Positions 17,101 to 25,141 of a stretch of DNA of 33,550 nt are shown piece by piece. Origin of the DNA: Woeseiaceae bacterium (GTDB lineage Bacteria > Pseudomonadota > Gammaproteobacteria > Steroidobacterales > Woeseiaceae); NCBI GenBank assembly GCA_030066075.1, contig JASJCH010000010.1, positions 1-33,550 on the forward strand. Direction: 5' to 3'. The notes beneath the pieces were generated by a model. That model saw nothing but the letters and a program-made list of their open reading frames with translations. It did no database searches and was not told the origin of the DNA. The translations under genes and the position numbers were made by a program. The number at the start of each line of letters is the position of its first letter. Position 1 is the stretch's first letter.

Positions 17101-18941
17101 TGGATCCAGAACGACTGCCCGGTCTGCAGCGTGAGCTCGTAGGGACGCTCCGTGTAAACGTCGACACCCATGTCCTCGAGTACCGGGAACGCGTCGGACA
17201 GCACCAGCGGCTCGTCGAAGCTGTAGACCATGAAGTGCATGTGCCCGGGCTCACAGCCGTCGGGCTCATAGAGTTCGCAGGTCCGCGGCTCACCGTCGGC
17301 GATCATCTCCTCGATGCGGTTGACGTCGGAGCAGGCTTCGCGCGGGGAGACGTCGGCCTGGTAGCCGGGCGGGAACGAGTTGCTGTACTTGCGGTGCAAC
17401 TTGGGGCCGACATCGAGACCGACCTCGGTCGCGAGTTGCTCGCGCAGCCGGTCGGACCAGGTAATGACGACTTCGGCGATCATCTTCTCGATCGCCTTGA
17501 TACTGATTCGCGGCCGGTCGCCCGATGCCGTGTGAACGATGATATGCACCCGTGCCAGCGCCGAGTCGGAGATCTGGACGCTCGAGTCGACGGCCGTGCC
17601 ATCGAACGCGTCTTTCAGTATCTCCTGGATCTCGCGGCGGACGCGGGTCGTGTATTTCTCCCTGGGTACGTAGACCAGGCAGGAGAAAAAGCGATGGAAC
17701 GTGTCCCGCCGCAGGAAGAACCGGACATGCTGGCGGTCCTGCAGGTTGAGGATGCCGATAGCCGTTCGGGCGAGGTCCTGGATCGATGCGTGAAACAGCT
17801 CGTCGCGCGGATACGTATTGATAATGTGCAACAGCGCTTTGCCGCGGTGACCCACCGGTTGCAGGCCGGCCCTGTCAAAGACCTTGTCGATCTTGTGGCG
17901 CAACAACGGTATGTCTCGCGGCGTTTCGATATAGGCAGCCGATGCGAACAGGCCGATGAATCGCCGCTCGCCGCAGACGTTGCCTTTGTCGTCGTAGATC
18001 TTCACCCCGATGTAGTCGAGGTACGCGTTGCGATGCACGGTGGAGCGCGAGTTGGCCTTGGTCAGGATCAGCCAGTCGCGGCTCCGGCGGAGCCGGCGCA
18101 TCTCCGCAGTCAGCTCGATGGTGTGGCCCTTGCGGCTCTTGCGGGACAGCAGACCGAGCGCGCTGTCCTCCACAGGCGACAGCAGCATTTTGCTCTTGCG
18201 CTCGTCGAGGCGGTACTCACGATAGCCCAGGAACGTGAAGTGATCGTCGATGAGCCAGTTCAGGAAGGCGCGGCTCTCCTCGCGCAGGGTTTCGTCAGCG
18301 CGGCGTGGGCCCTTTTCGAGCAGCTCGATCGCCTCGGTCATCCGCGCGCGCATTTTCGTCCAGTCGCGCACGGCCAACCGGATGTCCGACAGCACTGTGC
18401 GCAGTTCCGACTCGAGCGACCGCAGTTGCTTCGGATCTACCTCGCGATCGACGGCGAGGCGAATATAGGATTCCGGCCTGCCCTTGTCGTCGCCCGGCTT
18501 GCAGACTGACTCCAGCTTGCCTTTCGAGTCGCGGAGCACGCGAATGATCGGGTGGACCGTGATATGCACCGACAGCTCGTGGCGGTTGACCGCCGCCGTG
18601 ATCGAATTGACGAGGAATGGCATGTCGTCGTTGATCATTTCGATGAACGTATAGGGCGAGGAGTAGCCATGCTCTTCTTCGGTCGGGTTGTAGACGCGAA
18701 TCTTGACCTGACCTCTGCGGCGCACCGCGCCGAAGTCGAGATGACTCAGTGCGATCTTCGCCATGACCTCCGTTGACCGGCCTTCGAGGTCCTCGACAGG
18801 CACATCCGCTACGTACTGGCTGAGGAACTCGCGGACCTGGGCGCGGCTCTTCAGGTGAGCGGAGGTGCAACGGGACGCGAGAATCTCGCGGACGATATTG
18901 GTTTTACGATCACTGCCACGGCGCATGTTTTTGCGTGTCAC
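14112..18941 (-). CDS. gdhB: NAD-specific glutamate dehydrogenase, large 180-kDa class
   Basis: This 1609-residue cytosolic enzyme oxidatively deaminates glutamate to 2-oxoglutarate and ammonia with NAD. Its length and architecture match the L-GDH180 class: a long N-terminal ACT-like regulatory region (conserved segments such as [20 protein letters not shown] and [17 protein letters not shown]), a catalytic core near residues 780-1180, and a helical C-terminal region. Core motifs are [20 protein letters not shown] (about 813-832), [12 protein letters not shown] (about 846-857), [29 protein letters not shown] (about 940-960) and [15 protein letters not shown]. It follows the MarR gene by 19 bases and precedes gpmA by 22, so the MarR protein may control it. 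A very long open frame opposite it is a GC-driven shadow. The symbol follows common usage and may vary between databases. Confidence 0.97.
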   Translation of the reverse strand: MTRKNMRRGSDRKTNIVREILASRCTSAHLKSRAQVREFLSQYVADVPVEDLEGRSTEVMAKIALSHLDFGAVRRRGQVKIRVYNPTEEEHGYSSPYTFIEMINDDMPFLVNSITAAVNRHELSVHITVHPIIRVLRDSKGKLESVCKPGDDKGRPESYIRLAVDREVDPKQLRSLESELRTVLSDIRLAVRDWTKMRARMTEAIELLEKGPRRADETLREESRAFLNWLIDDHFTFLGYREYRLDERKSKMLLSPVEDSALGLLSRKSRKGHTIELTAEMRRLRRSRDWLILTKANSRSTVHRNAYLDYIGVKIYDDKGNVCGERRFIGLFASAAYIETPRDIPLLRHKIDKVFDRAGLQPVGHRGKALLHIINTYPRDELFHASIQDLARTAIGILNLQDRQHVRFFLRRDTFHRFFSCLVYVPREKYTTRVRREIQEILKDAFDGTAVDSSVQISDSALARVHIIVHTASGDRPRISIKAIEKMIAEVVITWSDRLREQLATEVGLDVGPKLHRKYSNSFPPGYQADVSPREACSDVNRIEEMIADGEPRTCELYEPDGCEPGHMHFMVYSFDEPLVLSDAFPVLEDMGVDVYTERPYELTLQTGQSFWIQDFHLRNRGGGQFDRNVVAPHFEDYFMKALAGTVESDGLNRLILTAKLEQRQVTLLRCYMKYLVQLGMPFSQTYMEDVLGAYPGLARLLVEQFEMQFDPTIAATRRKAGMADMAQAVKRAVARARNVDEDRILSAFAGAIAATLRTNFYQTDDDGAPKPCIAIKLDPSAMREVPLPRPKYEIFVYSPDVEGVHLRGGDVARGGLRWSDRREDFRTEILGLMKAQVVKNTVIVPTGAKGGFFPKRPPAGDREAIFENGVTCYKAFISSLLDVTDNVIDGEIVPPQNVVRRDGDDPYLVVAADKGTASFSDIANEISASYGFWLDDAFASGGSAGYDHKKMGITARGGWEAVKRHFRELGVNTQKEPFTVAGIGDMSGDVFGNGMLLSRKIRLVAAFNHLHIFLDPDPDIAASFRERQRLFRKPRSGWNDYNEAVISKGGGVFSRQAKTIRLSAEARRMLGTSELTMQPDQLIRAILKMKVDLLWNGGIGTYVKASSEGQSDVGDHTNDGVRVDANELRCLVVGEGGNLGLTQRARIEFAQCGGRINTDFIDNSGGVDSSDREVNIKILMRDVVAKTDMTRDKRNQLLESMTDEIADLVLRNNYLQTQAISMSEVRSVERIDEMARLITNLEKTGLLDRELEFLPDEAEIEDRRLRKQGFTRPELSVVLSYAKIDLYDGLIESGQTLEDFLVVDPLRYFPAVLRRRYTDFIPGHRLSREILATLIANDLVNRMGPSFVRRIQSDTGADVVTIARAYTVARQLCQAGPLWKTIEELDNELPATVQVLLLFEVSRSLRHACYWLIERFGDDLAIKTAVDRLKDNMVTVYTRTGSVMSKSAKVRHQKAAHAYIEMGVPEKLAHQMSALLLTRPALDMADLAAAYKPGAVDLARLYAATNDKLGIYWLHVAAEDLKWKDRWQAVARGKLRDDFFRMRRELAEQILRRRGKHEIPEAVDRWLAARSAKVERFTQLIEEMTLRPEVDFATLTVAAREFRDLIST

Positions 18942-18960
18942 GTACGGATCTCCGAACCTG

Positions 18961-19407
18961 CTAGATACCTAACTGGCGGGCCTTGTCGAGCAGTTGCTCA
19001 AGGATGGAATTGAATCTCTCGTAGTCTTCTTCGCTGATGTCCTCGACGAGCTGGCGTTCGAACTCCAGCGCGAGCGGCGCAATCTCGTTATGCACCTTCT
19101 GACCTTCCTCCGACAGCTTCAGGATGGAGCGGCGGCGGTCCGCGTCTGCAAACTGCCGGTCGATGCGGCCATTCTTGATCAGCTTTGTTACAGCCCGGCT
19201 TACGGCGACTTTGTCCATCAGGGTGCGCTCAGCCACCTCGACCGCGGACAAACCCGGAAACCGGCCGAGTATGGCTATGACGCGCCACTCCGGAATCGAC
19301 ACACCGAAGCGCTTCTCGTAGATGCGCGCGATGTTGGTGCTGACGGTATGCGACGTGATGGACAGGCGGTAGGGCAGGAAGTCCTCGAGAATCAATTCGT
19401 CTTTCAT
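18961..19407 (-). CDS. MarR-family transcriptional regulator
   Basis: This 148-residue winged-helix regulator has the MarR layout. N-terminal helices (LPYRLSITSHTVSTNIARIYEK) lead into the HTH at about 52-78 (GLSAVEVAERTLMDKVAVSRAV), a wing with DADRRRS at 88-94 (the typical D-x-R-R), and C-terminal dimer helices. There is no cysteine, so a thiol-based switch is unlikely; the ligand is unknown. I start at ATG 19407. A longer in-frame reading to 19761 is a shadow of zapE. It lies 41 bases after zapE and only 19 bases before the glutamate dehydrogenase gene, so it may regulate that operon, although MarR proteins often act elsewhere too. Confidence 0.92.
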   Translation of the reverse strand: MKDELILEDFLPYRLSITSHTVSTNIARIYEKRFGVSIPEWRVIAILGRFPGLSAVEVAERTLMDKVAVSRAVTKLIKNGRIDRQFADADRRRSILKLSEEGQKVHNEIAPLALEFERQLVEDISEEDYERFNSILEQLLDKARQLGI

Positions 19408-19448
19408 GATGGCTGTTTGTTGCGAATGAAACCGGTCAGGTGCGCAGT

Positions 19449-20540
19449 TTACGCCAGGTGGGGCGCCGCCAGGTAGTCGGTCGACTGCATTTCTATAAGC
19501 CGGCTGACCGTACGCTCGAATTCGAAGGCGAGCCTGGCGCCCACGTAGAGTGAAGCGGCAGGTGCGGCCGCCGAAAGTATGAGTTTCACGCGGCGGTCGT
19601 AGAACTCGTCGATCAGCGCAGTGAATCGCCTGGCCTGGTCTTCCTGGGTTTTGTCCAGGACCGGCACGCCCGAGATGATTACGGTCGGGTACCAGCGGGC
19701 GAGGTCGATGTAATCGTTCTGGCTGCGCGGGCCGTCGCAGAGCTCTTCGAAGTCGAACCACGCGATGCCCTTGGCACAGAGCCGCGCGCGAATCAGCCGG
19801 CCGTTGACATCGAGTTCCCTGGACTCGGCAATCTGGCTCGACGCCGACTCGTCGAAGAACTGCCTCAGCCGCCGGTGCGCCGCATCGTCATCCGGCGTGA
19901 TGTACGTGCCGGCGTGCTGGAGCAGTCGCAGGCGGTAGTCGACGTCGCCGCCCATCTCAACGACGTCCGTGTGCTCGCACAACAACTCGATCGCGGGCAC
20001 GAAGCGCTGGCGTTGCAGGCCGTCCTTGTAAAGATTTTCCGGGTGCGAATTGGACGTGGCGACGAGCGTGACGCCGCGCTCGAACAAGCCCGCGAGCAGC
20101 CGCCCGAGAATCATTGCGTCGCCGATGTCGCTCACGAAGAATTCGTCGAAGCACAGCACCCGGGTTTCGCGCGCGATGTCCGCGGCGACCTTGTCCAGCG
20201 GGTCCTCGATCTCACCGAGCGCCTGCAGTCGTTCGTGCACGCCGCGCATCATGCGGTGGAAATGAATGCGAGTTTTGCTGTCGACGGCGAGCGTGTCGAA
20301 AAACAGGTCCATCAGAAAGGTCTTGCCGCGGCCGACGCCGCCCCAGAGATACAGCCCCCGGACCGCGTTATCGGTGGCGGAATCGCCGCGTCCGAACCAG
20401 CGTCGCAGGACGCCGGGAGGTCGGTGGGCTTCGAGGCGCTGCCGCAGGTCATCCAGGCGCGCAACGACCTCGAGTTGCGCCGCGTCCTCCTCGTGACCGT
20501 GCGACCTCAGGCTTGCTTCGTAAGCCTCGCGAATGCTCAA
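19449..20540 (-). CDS. zapE: Cell division protein ZapE (AFG1-like ATPase)
   Basis: This 363-residue P-loop ATPase of the AFG1/ZapE family acts at the division ring under stress in E. coli. The Walker A loop GGVGRGKT is at 67-74, with LYLWGGVGRGKTFLMDLFF intact, HFHRMMRGVH follows, and Walker B LCFDEFF is at 129-135. VATSNSHPENLYKDGLQRQRF is a strong family signature. The ATG at 20540 has no strong ribosome site, but the family N-terminus fits. It diverges from the ETF-QO gene across 72 bases and heads a five-gene minus-strand run (zapE, marR, gdh, gpmA, gamma-carbonic anhydrase). Confidence 0.95.
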   Translation of the reverse strand: MSIREAYEASLRSHGHEEDAAQLEVVARLDDLRQRLEAHRPPGVLRRWFGRGDSATDNAVRGLYLWGGVGRGKTFLMDLFFDTLAVDSKTRIHFHRMMRGVHERLQALGEIEDPLDKVAADIARETRVLCFDEFFVSDIGDAMILGRLLAGLFERGVTLVATSNSHPENLYKDGLQRQRFVPAIELLCEHTDVVEMGGDVDYRLRLLQHAGTYITPDDDAAHRRLRQFFDESASSQIAESRELDVNGRLIRARLCAKGIAWFDFEELCDGPRSQNDYIDLARWYPTVIISGVPVLDKTQEDQARRFTALIDEFYDRRVKLILSAAAPAASLYVGARLAFEFERTVSRLIEMQSTDYLAAPHLA

Positions 20541-20612
20541 GATACCGGTTATCCTTTTTGCGCGGCGGCGGTGCAGTAACCGTTCGCAATTCTATCTCTG
20601 AGTCAGGGCAAT

Positions 20613-22262
20613 ATGACAGAAGCAATCGAACGCGAATCCATGGAATTCGACGTCGTCATCGTCGGTGGCGGTCCGGCAGGACTTGCGGCGGCCATTCGAT
20701 TGATGCAACTCGACGCCAGCCTGGCGGTGGTTGTGGTCGAGAAAGGATCGGAGATCGGCGCACACATTTTGTCGGGCAACGTCTTCGAGCCGACCGGCCT
20801 CAACGAACTGATCCCGGACTGGAAAGAGCAGGGCGCGCCCGTGAAGACGGCCGTGACAGGCGACGACATCTACTTCCTGACAAGTGACCAGAAGGGCATT
20901 CGCACGCCCGGGCTGTTTGTGCCTCGTCCCATGCACAATCACGGCAACTACATCATCAGCCTGGGCCGCCTGTGCCAGTGGCTCGGTGAGCAGGCCGAAG
21001 CGCTCGGTGTAAACGTGTTCCCCGGGTTCGCCGCCTCGGAAGTGCTCTACGACGACCAGGGCCGGGTCACCGGTGTCGCGACTTCCGACCTGGGCATCGG
21101 CAAGGACGGCAAGCAGAAGGACTCCTACCAGCCCGGCTACGAACTACTGGGCAAGTACACGATTTTCGCCGAAGGCGTGCGCGGCAACCTGAGCGAGGAG
21201 CTCATGGACCGCTTCGATTTGCGCAAGGACGCCGATCCGCAGCATTACGGTATCGGTATCAAGGAGGTCTGGGAGATCGAGCCGGAGCGGCACTCCGAGG
21301 GCCTCGTCGTGCACACGGCCGGCTGGCCGCTCGACAAGCACACCGAGGGCGGCGGCTTTCTCTATCACGCCGAGAACAACCAGGTTTACCTCGGCCTGAT
21401 CATTGCGCTCGATTACAGCAACCCCTACCTGGCGCCGTTCGAGGAGTTCCAGCGCTGGAAGCTGCACCCGAAGATTCGCCAGTACCTCGAGGGCGGCAAG
21501 CGCATCGGTTACGGGGCGCGCGCCGTCAACAAGGGCGGGCTGCAGTCGCTGCCCAAGCTCACTTTCCCGGGTGGAATGCTTGTCGGTTGCGGCGCCGGCT
21601 TCCTCAACGGCGTCAAGATCAAGGGCGCCCACACCGCTATCAAGACCGGCATGCTGGCCGCCGAGGCCGTGCAGGCCGCGCTCGCCGAAGGCGACGACGG
21701 GCAGTCCGAACTGGAGGCCTACGAGACCAGCGTGAGGTCGTCCTGGGTTCATGACGAACTGCACCGCGCGCGCAATTTCGGCCCGGCGCTCGTCAAGTTC
21801 GGGACGTTCTGGGGTGCCGCGTTTACGTTTATCGACCAGAACATTTTCTTCGGCAAGCTGCCGTTCACGTGGCGCAATACGAACACCGACCACGGATCGT
21901 TGAAGAAGGCCTCCGAGTCACAGCAGATCGACTATCCGAAACCCGACGGCGTGATCACGTTCGACCGGCTGTCGTCGGTGTTCCTGTCGAGCACCAACCA
22001 CGAGGAAGATCAGCCGTCGCACCTGCGACTGAAGGACCCGTCGGTGCCGATCGCGAGGAACCTGCCCGACTATGACGAGCCGGCGCAGCGCTACTGCCCG
22101 GCCGGCGTCTACGAGGTTGTCGAGGAGGGTGGCGAGAAGGTGTTCCAGGTCAGCTTCACCAACTGCGTGCACTGCAAGACGTGTGACATCAAGGATCCGT
22201 CGCAGAACATCGTCTGGACGGTGCCCGAAGGCGGGGGCGGGCCGAACTACTCCGGAATGTAG
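20613..22262 (+). CDS. etfD: Electron-transfer flavoprotein:ubiquinone oxidoreductase
   Basis: This 549-residue membrane-associated iron-sulfur flavoprotein takes electrons from ETF, reduced by acyl-CoA dehydrogenases, and passes them to ubiquinone. The FAD dinucleotide fold VVIVGGGPAGLAAAIRL lies at 15-31, with GAHILSGNVFEP, FAEGVRGNLSE and GGMLVGCGAGFLNGVKIKG along the chain. The C-terminal 4Fe-4S cysteines are C495, C518, C521 and C524 (CPAGVYE and NCVHCKTCDIKDP). An alternative ATG lies 27 bases downstream at 20640. It provides the quinone outlet for the dehydrogenases at 1-2702. It converges on the HSD10-like gene with only six bases between the stops. Confidence 0.96.
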   Translation: MTEAIERESMEFDVVIVGGGPAGLAAAIRLMQLDASLAVVVVEKGSEIGAHILSGNVFEPTGLNELIPDWKEQGAPVKTAVTGDDIYFLTSDQKGIRTPGLFVPRPMHNHGNYIISLGRLCQWLGEQAEALGVNVFPGFAASEVLYDDQGRVTGVATSDLGIGKDGKQKDSYQPGYELLGKYTIFAEGVRGNLSEELMDRFDLRKDADPQHYGIGIKEVWEIEPERHSEGLVVHTAGWPLDKHTEGGGFLYHAENNQVYLGLIIALDYSNPYLAPFEEFQRWKLHPKIRQYLEGGKRIGYGARAVNKGGLQSLPKLTFPGGMLVGCGAGFLNGVKIKGAHTAIKTGMLAAEAVQAALAEGDDGQSELEAYETSVRSSWVHDELHRARNFGPALVKFGTFWGAAFTFIDQNIFFGKLPFTWRNTNTDHGSLKKASESQQIDYPKPDGVITFDRLSSVFLSSTNHEEDQPSHLRLKDPSVPIARNLPDYDEPAQRYCPAGVYEVVEEGGEKVFQVSFTNCVHCKTCDIKDPSQNIVWTVPEGGGGPNYSGM

Positions 22263-22272
22263 GAGCTCCTAC
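22259..22272. repeat. Perfect 14-bp palindrome containing both convergent stop codons
   Basis: GTAGGAGCTCCTAC is perfectly self-complementary. It holds the TAG stop of the ETF-QO gene on the plus strand (22260-22262) and the TAG stop of the HSD10-like gene on the minus strand (22269-22271). As RNA from either strand it could fold into a short 5-base stem with a 4-base loop. There is no T-tract, so a role in termination is uncertain. Confidence 0.5.
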
Positions 22273-23036
22273 TTGGGCTGCATCCTTATAGCCCCATCCA
22301 CGCGGATCGTTTCGCCATTCACCATCGTTGTTCCGTAGATGAACTCGACGGCGTCGGCGTATTCGTCCGGTTTGCCGAGGCGCGGCGGGAACGGGACCTG
22401 CATGCCGAGCGATTCCTGCACCTCTTCGGGCATACCCGCGACCATCGGCGTCAGGAAGACGCCCGGCGCGATCGTGTTGACCCGAATGCCAAACTGCGCG
22501 AATTCTCTGGCGAGCGGCAGCATCATGCCGACGACACCGCCCTTCGATGCCGAGTAGGCCGCCTGGCCGATCTGGCCCTCGAAAGCCGCAATCGATGCCG
22601 TGCTGATGATGACGCCGCGCTCGCCGTCGTCGGTGGGCTCGTTACTCACCATGAACGCAGCCGCTTCCTTGGTGATGTTATAGCTGCCGACGAGGTTGAC
22701 CTGGATGACCCTGTTAAACAGCTCCGCCGGCCAGGGCCCTTCGCGGCCCAGCGTGCGTCCCGCCGTCGCAATGCCCGCGCAATTAACGGCTAGCGTGATG
22801 CCACCCATAGCTTCGTTGGCCTGGGCCATGGCTGCCTGGACAGACGCTTCGTTCGCTACGTCCGTATTGATATAGGAAGCGCGGTCGCCGAGCTCCGCGG
22901 CGCCCGCCTCGCCGAGTTCATCGTTGATGTCCAGCAGGACGACCTGGCCGCCCGCCTCGACGATGCGCTTTGCGGTTGCGAGTCCCAGTCCGGAAGCGCC
23001 GCCCGTGATCACGGCTTTAGCTGTTGCGAGTTCCAT
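22269..23036 (-). CDS. HSD10-like short-chain 3-hydroxyacyl-CoA dehydrogenase
   Basis: This 255-residue classical SDR resembles type II 3-hydroxyacyl-CoA dehydrogenase (HSD17B10). The cofactor motif TGGASGLG is at 11-18 and Asp36 in VVLLDI indicates NAD preference. The active site is complete: CAG in VNCAG (84-88), Asn114, Ser148, Tyr161 and Lys165 in [17 protein letters not shown] and the C-terminal [12 protein letters not shown] fit the subfamily. The expected reaction is NAD-dependent oxidation of 3-hydroxyacyl-CoA, possibly of branched or steroid-like substrates. It lies nine bases after the thiolase gene, giving adjacent third and fourth steps of beta-oxidation. Confidence 0.92.
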   Translation of the reverse strand: MELATAKAVITGGASGLGLATAKRIVEAGGQVVLLDINDELGEAGAAELGDRASYINTDVANEASVQAAMAQANEAMGGITLAVNCAGIATAGRTLGREGPWPAELFNRVIQVNLVGSYNITKEAAAFMVSNEPTDDGERGVIISTASIAAFEGQIGQAAYSASKGGVVGMMLPLAREFAQFGIRVNTIAPGVFLTPMVAGMPEEVQESLGMQVPFPPRLGKPDEYADAVEFIYGTTMVNGETIRVDGAIRMQPK

Positions 23037-23045
23037 TGAGTTTCC

Positions 23046-24227
23046 TCAGGTCAGTTCGACACCGACGGCAACCGCTTCGCCGCCACCGATGCAAAGTGAT
23101 GCGACGCCGCGCTTCAGGCCACGGGCCTTCAGGGCATGCAGTAGCGTCGTTGTGATGCGCGCGCCCGACGCCCCGATCGGGTGGCCGAGCGCACAGGCGC
23201 CGCCATTGACGTTAACGGCGGCGTGGTCGAGGCCCACGTCGCGCATAGCGGCCATCGTGACGACCGCGAACGCCTCGTTCACCTCGTAGAGATCGACGTT
23301 GTCCGGGCTCCAGCCGAGCCTGTCATGCAGGTGTTTAATGGCTGCGACGGGTGAGGTCGTGAACCAGGCCGGTTCCTGCGCGAAGCTCGAGTGGCCAACC
23401 AGCGTCGCAACAGGCTCCAGGCCCCGTTTCTCGGCTTCGCTTGCCGACATCAGGATCAGCGCCGCAGCGCCGTCGGCAATCGAAGAAGAAGACGCCGCCG
23501 TCACAGTGCCGTCCTTGGCGAAGGCCGGACGCAGTGTCGGTATCTTGTCGACGCTGACCATTCCCGGGGTTTCGTCCGCCTCGACCGTTACTTCGCCTTT
23601 GCGCGTCGACATAGTGACCGGGGAAATCTCGTCGGTGAAGGTGCCCGCGGCAACTGCCGCCTGGGCGCGGGTGACGGATTCGATGGCGAACGCATCCTGG
23701 TCCTCGCGGCTGAAGCCATACTTCTTCGCCGTCTCCTCGGCGTAGTGGCCCATCATCTGGCCCTCCCACGGGTCCTGCAGGCCGTCGTAGAACATATGGT
23801 CGAGCACTTCCTGGTGGCCCATCCGAAAGCCGCCTCTGGCTTTCGGCAGCAGGTAGGGGGCGTTGGTCATGGACTCGAGCCCGCCGGCGACGATCACCGC
23901 GGCGCTGCCGGCCTTGATGCGGTCGTGAGCGAGCATGATCGTCTCCATGCCGGAGCCGCACATCTTGTTGACGGTCGTGCATGCCGCCCCGACCGGTATA
24001 CCGGCAGCGATGGCCGCCTGGCGCGCCGGGGCCTGGCCGAGCCCGGCAGGCAGCACGCAGCCCATGAGAACCTGGTCCACATCGGCGCCTGCGATACCGC
24101 TGGCGCCGAGGGCGCCGGCAATCGCTGCGGCGCCAAGGTCGGGGGCTGTAGCCGGGGAGAGCGCGCCCTGGAATGCGCCGATCGGTGTCCGCTGCGCGGC
24201 GACGATGACGACGGGATCCGAACTCAT
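23046..24227 (-). CDS. Acetyl-CoA C-acyltransferase (thiolase)
   Basis: This 393-residue thiolase cleaves 3-ketoacyl-CoA or condenses two acetyl-CoA. The acyl-binding cysteine is Cys90 in TTVNKMCGSGM. VNGGACALGHPIGASGAR carries the catalytic His (about 349), and CIGGGEAVAV the second cysteine (about 379). The length is standard and the sequence is closest in style to acetoacetyl-CoA thiolases, but a beta-oxidation role is equally possible given the adjacent HSD10-like dehydrogenase. The ATG at 24227 follows a GAGG element in the last codons of the PlsC gene, three bases after its stop, so translation is probably coupled. Confidence 0.94.
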   Translation of the reverse strand: MSSDPVVIVAAQRTPIGAFQGALSPATAPDLGAAAIAGALGASGIAGADVDQVLMGCVLPAGLGQAPARQAAIAAGIPVGAACTTVNKMCGSGMETIMLAHDRIKAGSAAVIVAGGLESMTNAPYLLPKARGGFRMGHQEVLDHMFYDGLQDPWEGQMMGHYAEETAKKYGFSREDQDAFAIESVTRAQAAVAAGTFTDEISPVTMSTRKGEVTVEADETPGMVSVDKIPTLRPAFAKDGTVTAASSSSIADGAAALILMSASEAEKRGLEPVATLVGHSSFAQEPAWFTTSPVAAIKHLHDRLGWSPDNVDLYEVNEAFAVVTMAAMRDVGLDHAAVNVNGGACALGHPIGASGARITTTLLHALKARGLKRGVASLCIGGGEAVAVGVELT

Positions 24228-24230
24228 TTT

Positions 24231-24986
24231 TTAATCCTCATTAGAATTTTCGTCCGATACTTTACACAGATCGGGCTCGCCGAGCACGGCGAGGATTTGC
24301 TGGCGCGACGCTTCGGCCAGCATCCTGTGGCTCTCGAATGCGGGGTCGTCCGGCAGGATCGGCGGCAGGATGTGCATCCGCGGGCGCACGGGCCAGGGCC
24401 ACATGCGTCCATCCGGCATCATTTCCCGCGTTCCCTGGATGGCGATCGGCACCACGGGCATGTCGCCGCGAATCGCCGCCACGAAGGCGCCAGGACGGAA
24501 ACGACCCACGCCGGGCTCGCGGCGAAAGGTTCCCTCCGGGAAAAAGCCGAGTGACTGGCCGCCCACCGCGGCCTTGACGATCTGGCGGGCGTCGCGACTG
24601 CTGCGTCCCTGCTCATGGCGCTCGACGAATCTCGCCCCCGAACGGCGCAGCACGAAGTGCACGAGCGGGATGTCGCGCATCTCGCCCTTGATCACGAAAG
24701 AGAAGCGTCCGGGAAGGTAACCATTGAGCAGGATGCCGTCCACGAAACTGGCGTGATTGGCGACGACCACGGAGTCCCCCTCGGGGAGGTTTTCCGCTCC
24801 GGTGACGTTGGCCGGGACGCCGCCGAGGATGAAGACCGCGCGGGACAATCCGGCCGTTATCCGGTGGCGCCGCGCTTCCCCAGGGACCACAATTGTTACG
24901 ATTAGCGCACATACGCAGCACAGGGCGAAAACCGACCAGCCGTAGAAACCGTACAGAGTGCGCAAGAGATATGTGACGTAGGTCAC
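24231..24986 (-). CDS. plsC: 1-acyl-sn-glycerol-3-phosphate acyltransferase (PlsC family)
   Basis: A membrane acyltransferase of phospholipid synthesis, expected to acylate lysophosphatidic acid. An N-terminal transmembrane segment covers about residues 13-34. The NHxxxxD catalytic motif reads NHASFVD (His78, Asp83), the second conserved block is FVERHEQGRSSRD, FFPEGTF is at 148-154, and VVPIAIQG follows. The start used is a GTG at 24986 with a GGAAGG about 12 bases upstream, which is rather far. This GTG lies inside a CRP-like palindrome and downstream of a TTGACA hexamer (24991-24996, minus strand), so the true start could be further in. It is the first gene of a plsC-thiolase-SDR operon. 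Confidence 0.87.
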   Translation of the reverse strand: MTYVTYLLRTLYGFYGWSVFALCCVCALIVTIVVPGEARRHRITAGLSRAVFILGGVPANVTGAENLPEGDSVVVANHASFVDGILLNGYLPGRFSFVIKGEMRDIPLVHFVLRRSGARFVERHEQGRSSRDARQIVKAAVGGQSLGFFPEGTFRREPGVGRFRPGAFVAAIRGDMPVVPIAIQGTREMMPDGRMWPWPVRPRMHILPPILPDDPAFESHRMLAEASRQQILAVLGEPDLCKVSDENSNED

Positions 24987-24987
24987 T
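24972..24987. promoter_or_regulatory. CRP/Vfr-like palindrome (site 1)
   Basis: TGTGACGTAGGTCACT matches nine of ten positions of the CRP consensus TGTGA-N6-TCACA, and the flanks are A/T-rich. It overlaps the GTG start of plsC and lies upstream of xerD. A CRP-family activator is the obvious candidate. Binding is untested. Confidence 0.5.
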
Positions 24988-25010
24988 TTATGTCAATGCC
25001 TTCCGGAATG

Positions 25011-25026
25011 TGTGACAGCCATCACG
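25011..25026. promoter_or_regulatory. CRP/Vfr-like palindrome (site 2)
   Basis: TGTGACAGCCATCACG also matches nine of ten core positions of TGTGA-N6-TCACA. Its centre is 39 bases from site 1, in the gap between plsC and xerD. Two such sites this close are unlikely to be chance, although short motifs in a long window always carry some risk. Confidence 0.45.
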
Positions 25027-25141
25027 CCGGTTGCGGGGCGTCCTGATCATACTCAAACCCTTGAAAAATCCGTCGCTTGGCGACGCCGGCAGGTGCGACA
25101 ACCGGCGTATGCTACCGCAAAGGATTGCGCGACTGAAACAG

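Noticed and set aside
15591-18509. A 972-codon open frame on the plus strand opposite the glutamate dehydrogenase gene.
   Set aside because: It is a shadow of a GC-rich gene. Its translation shows no domain, while the minus-strand frame is a full-length known enzyme.
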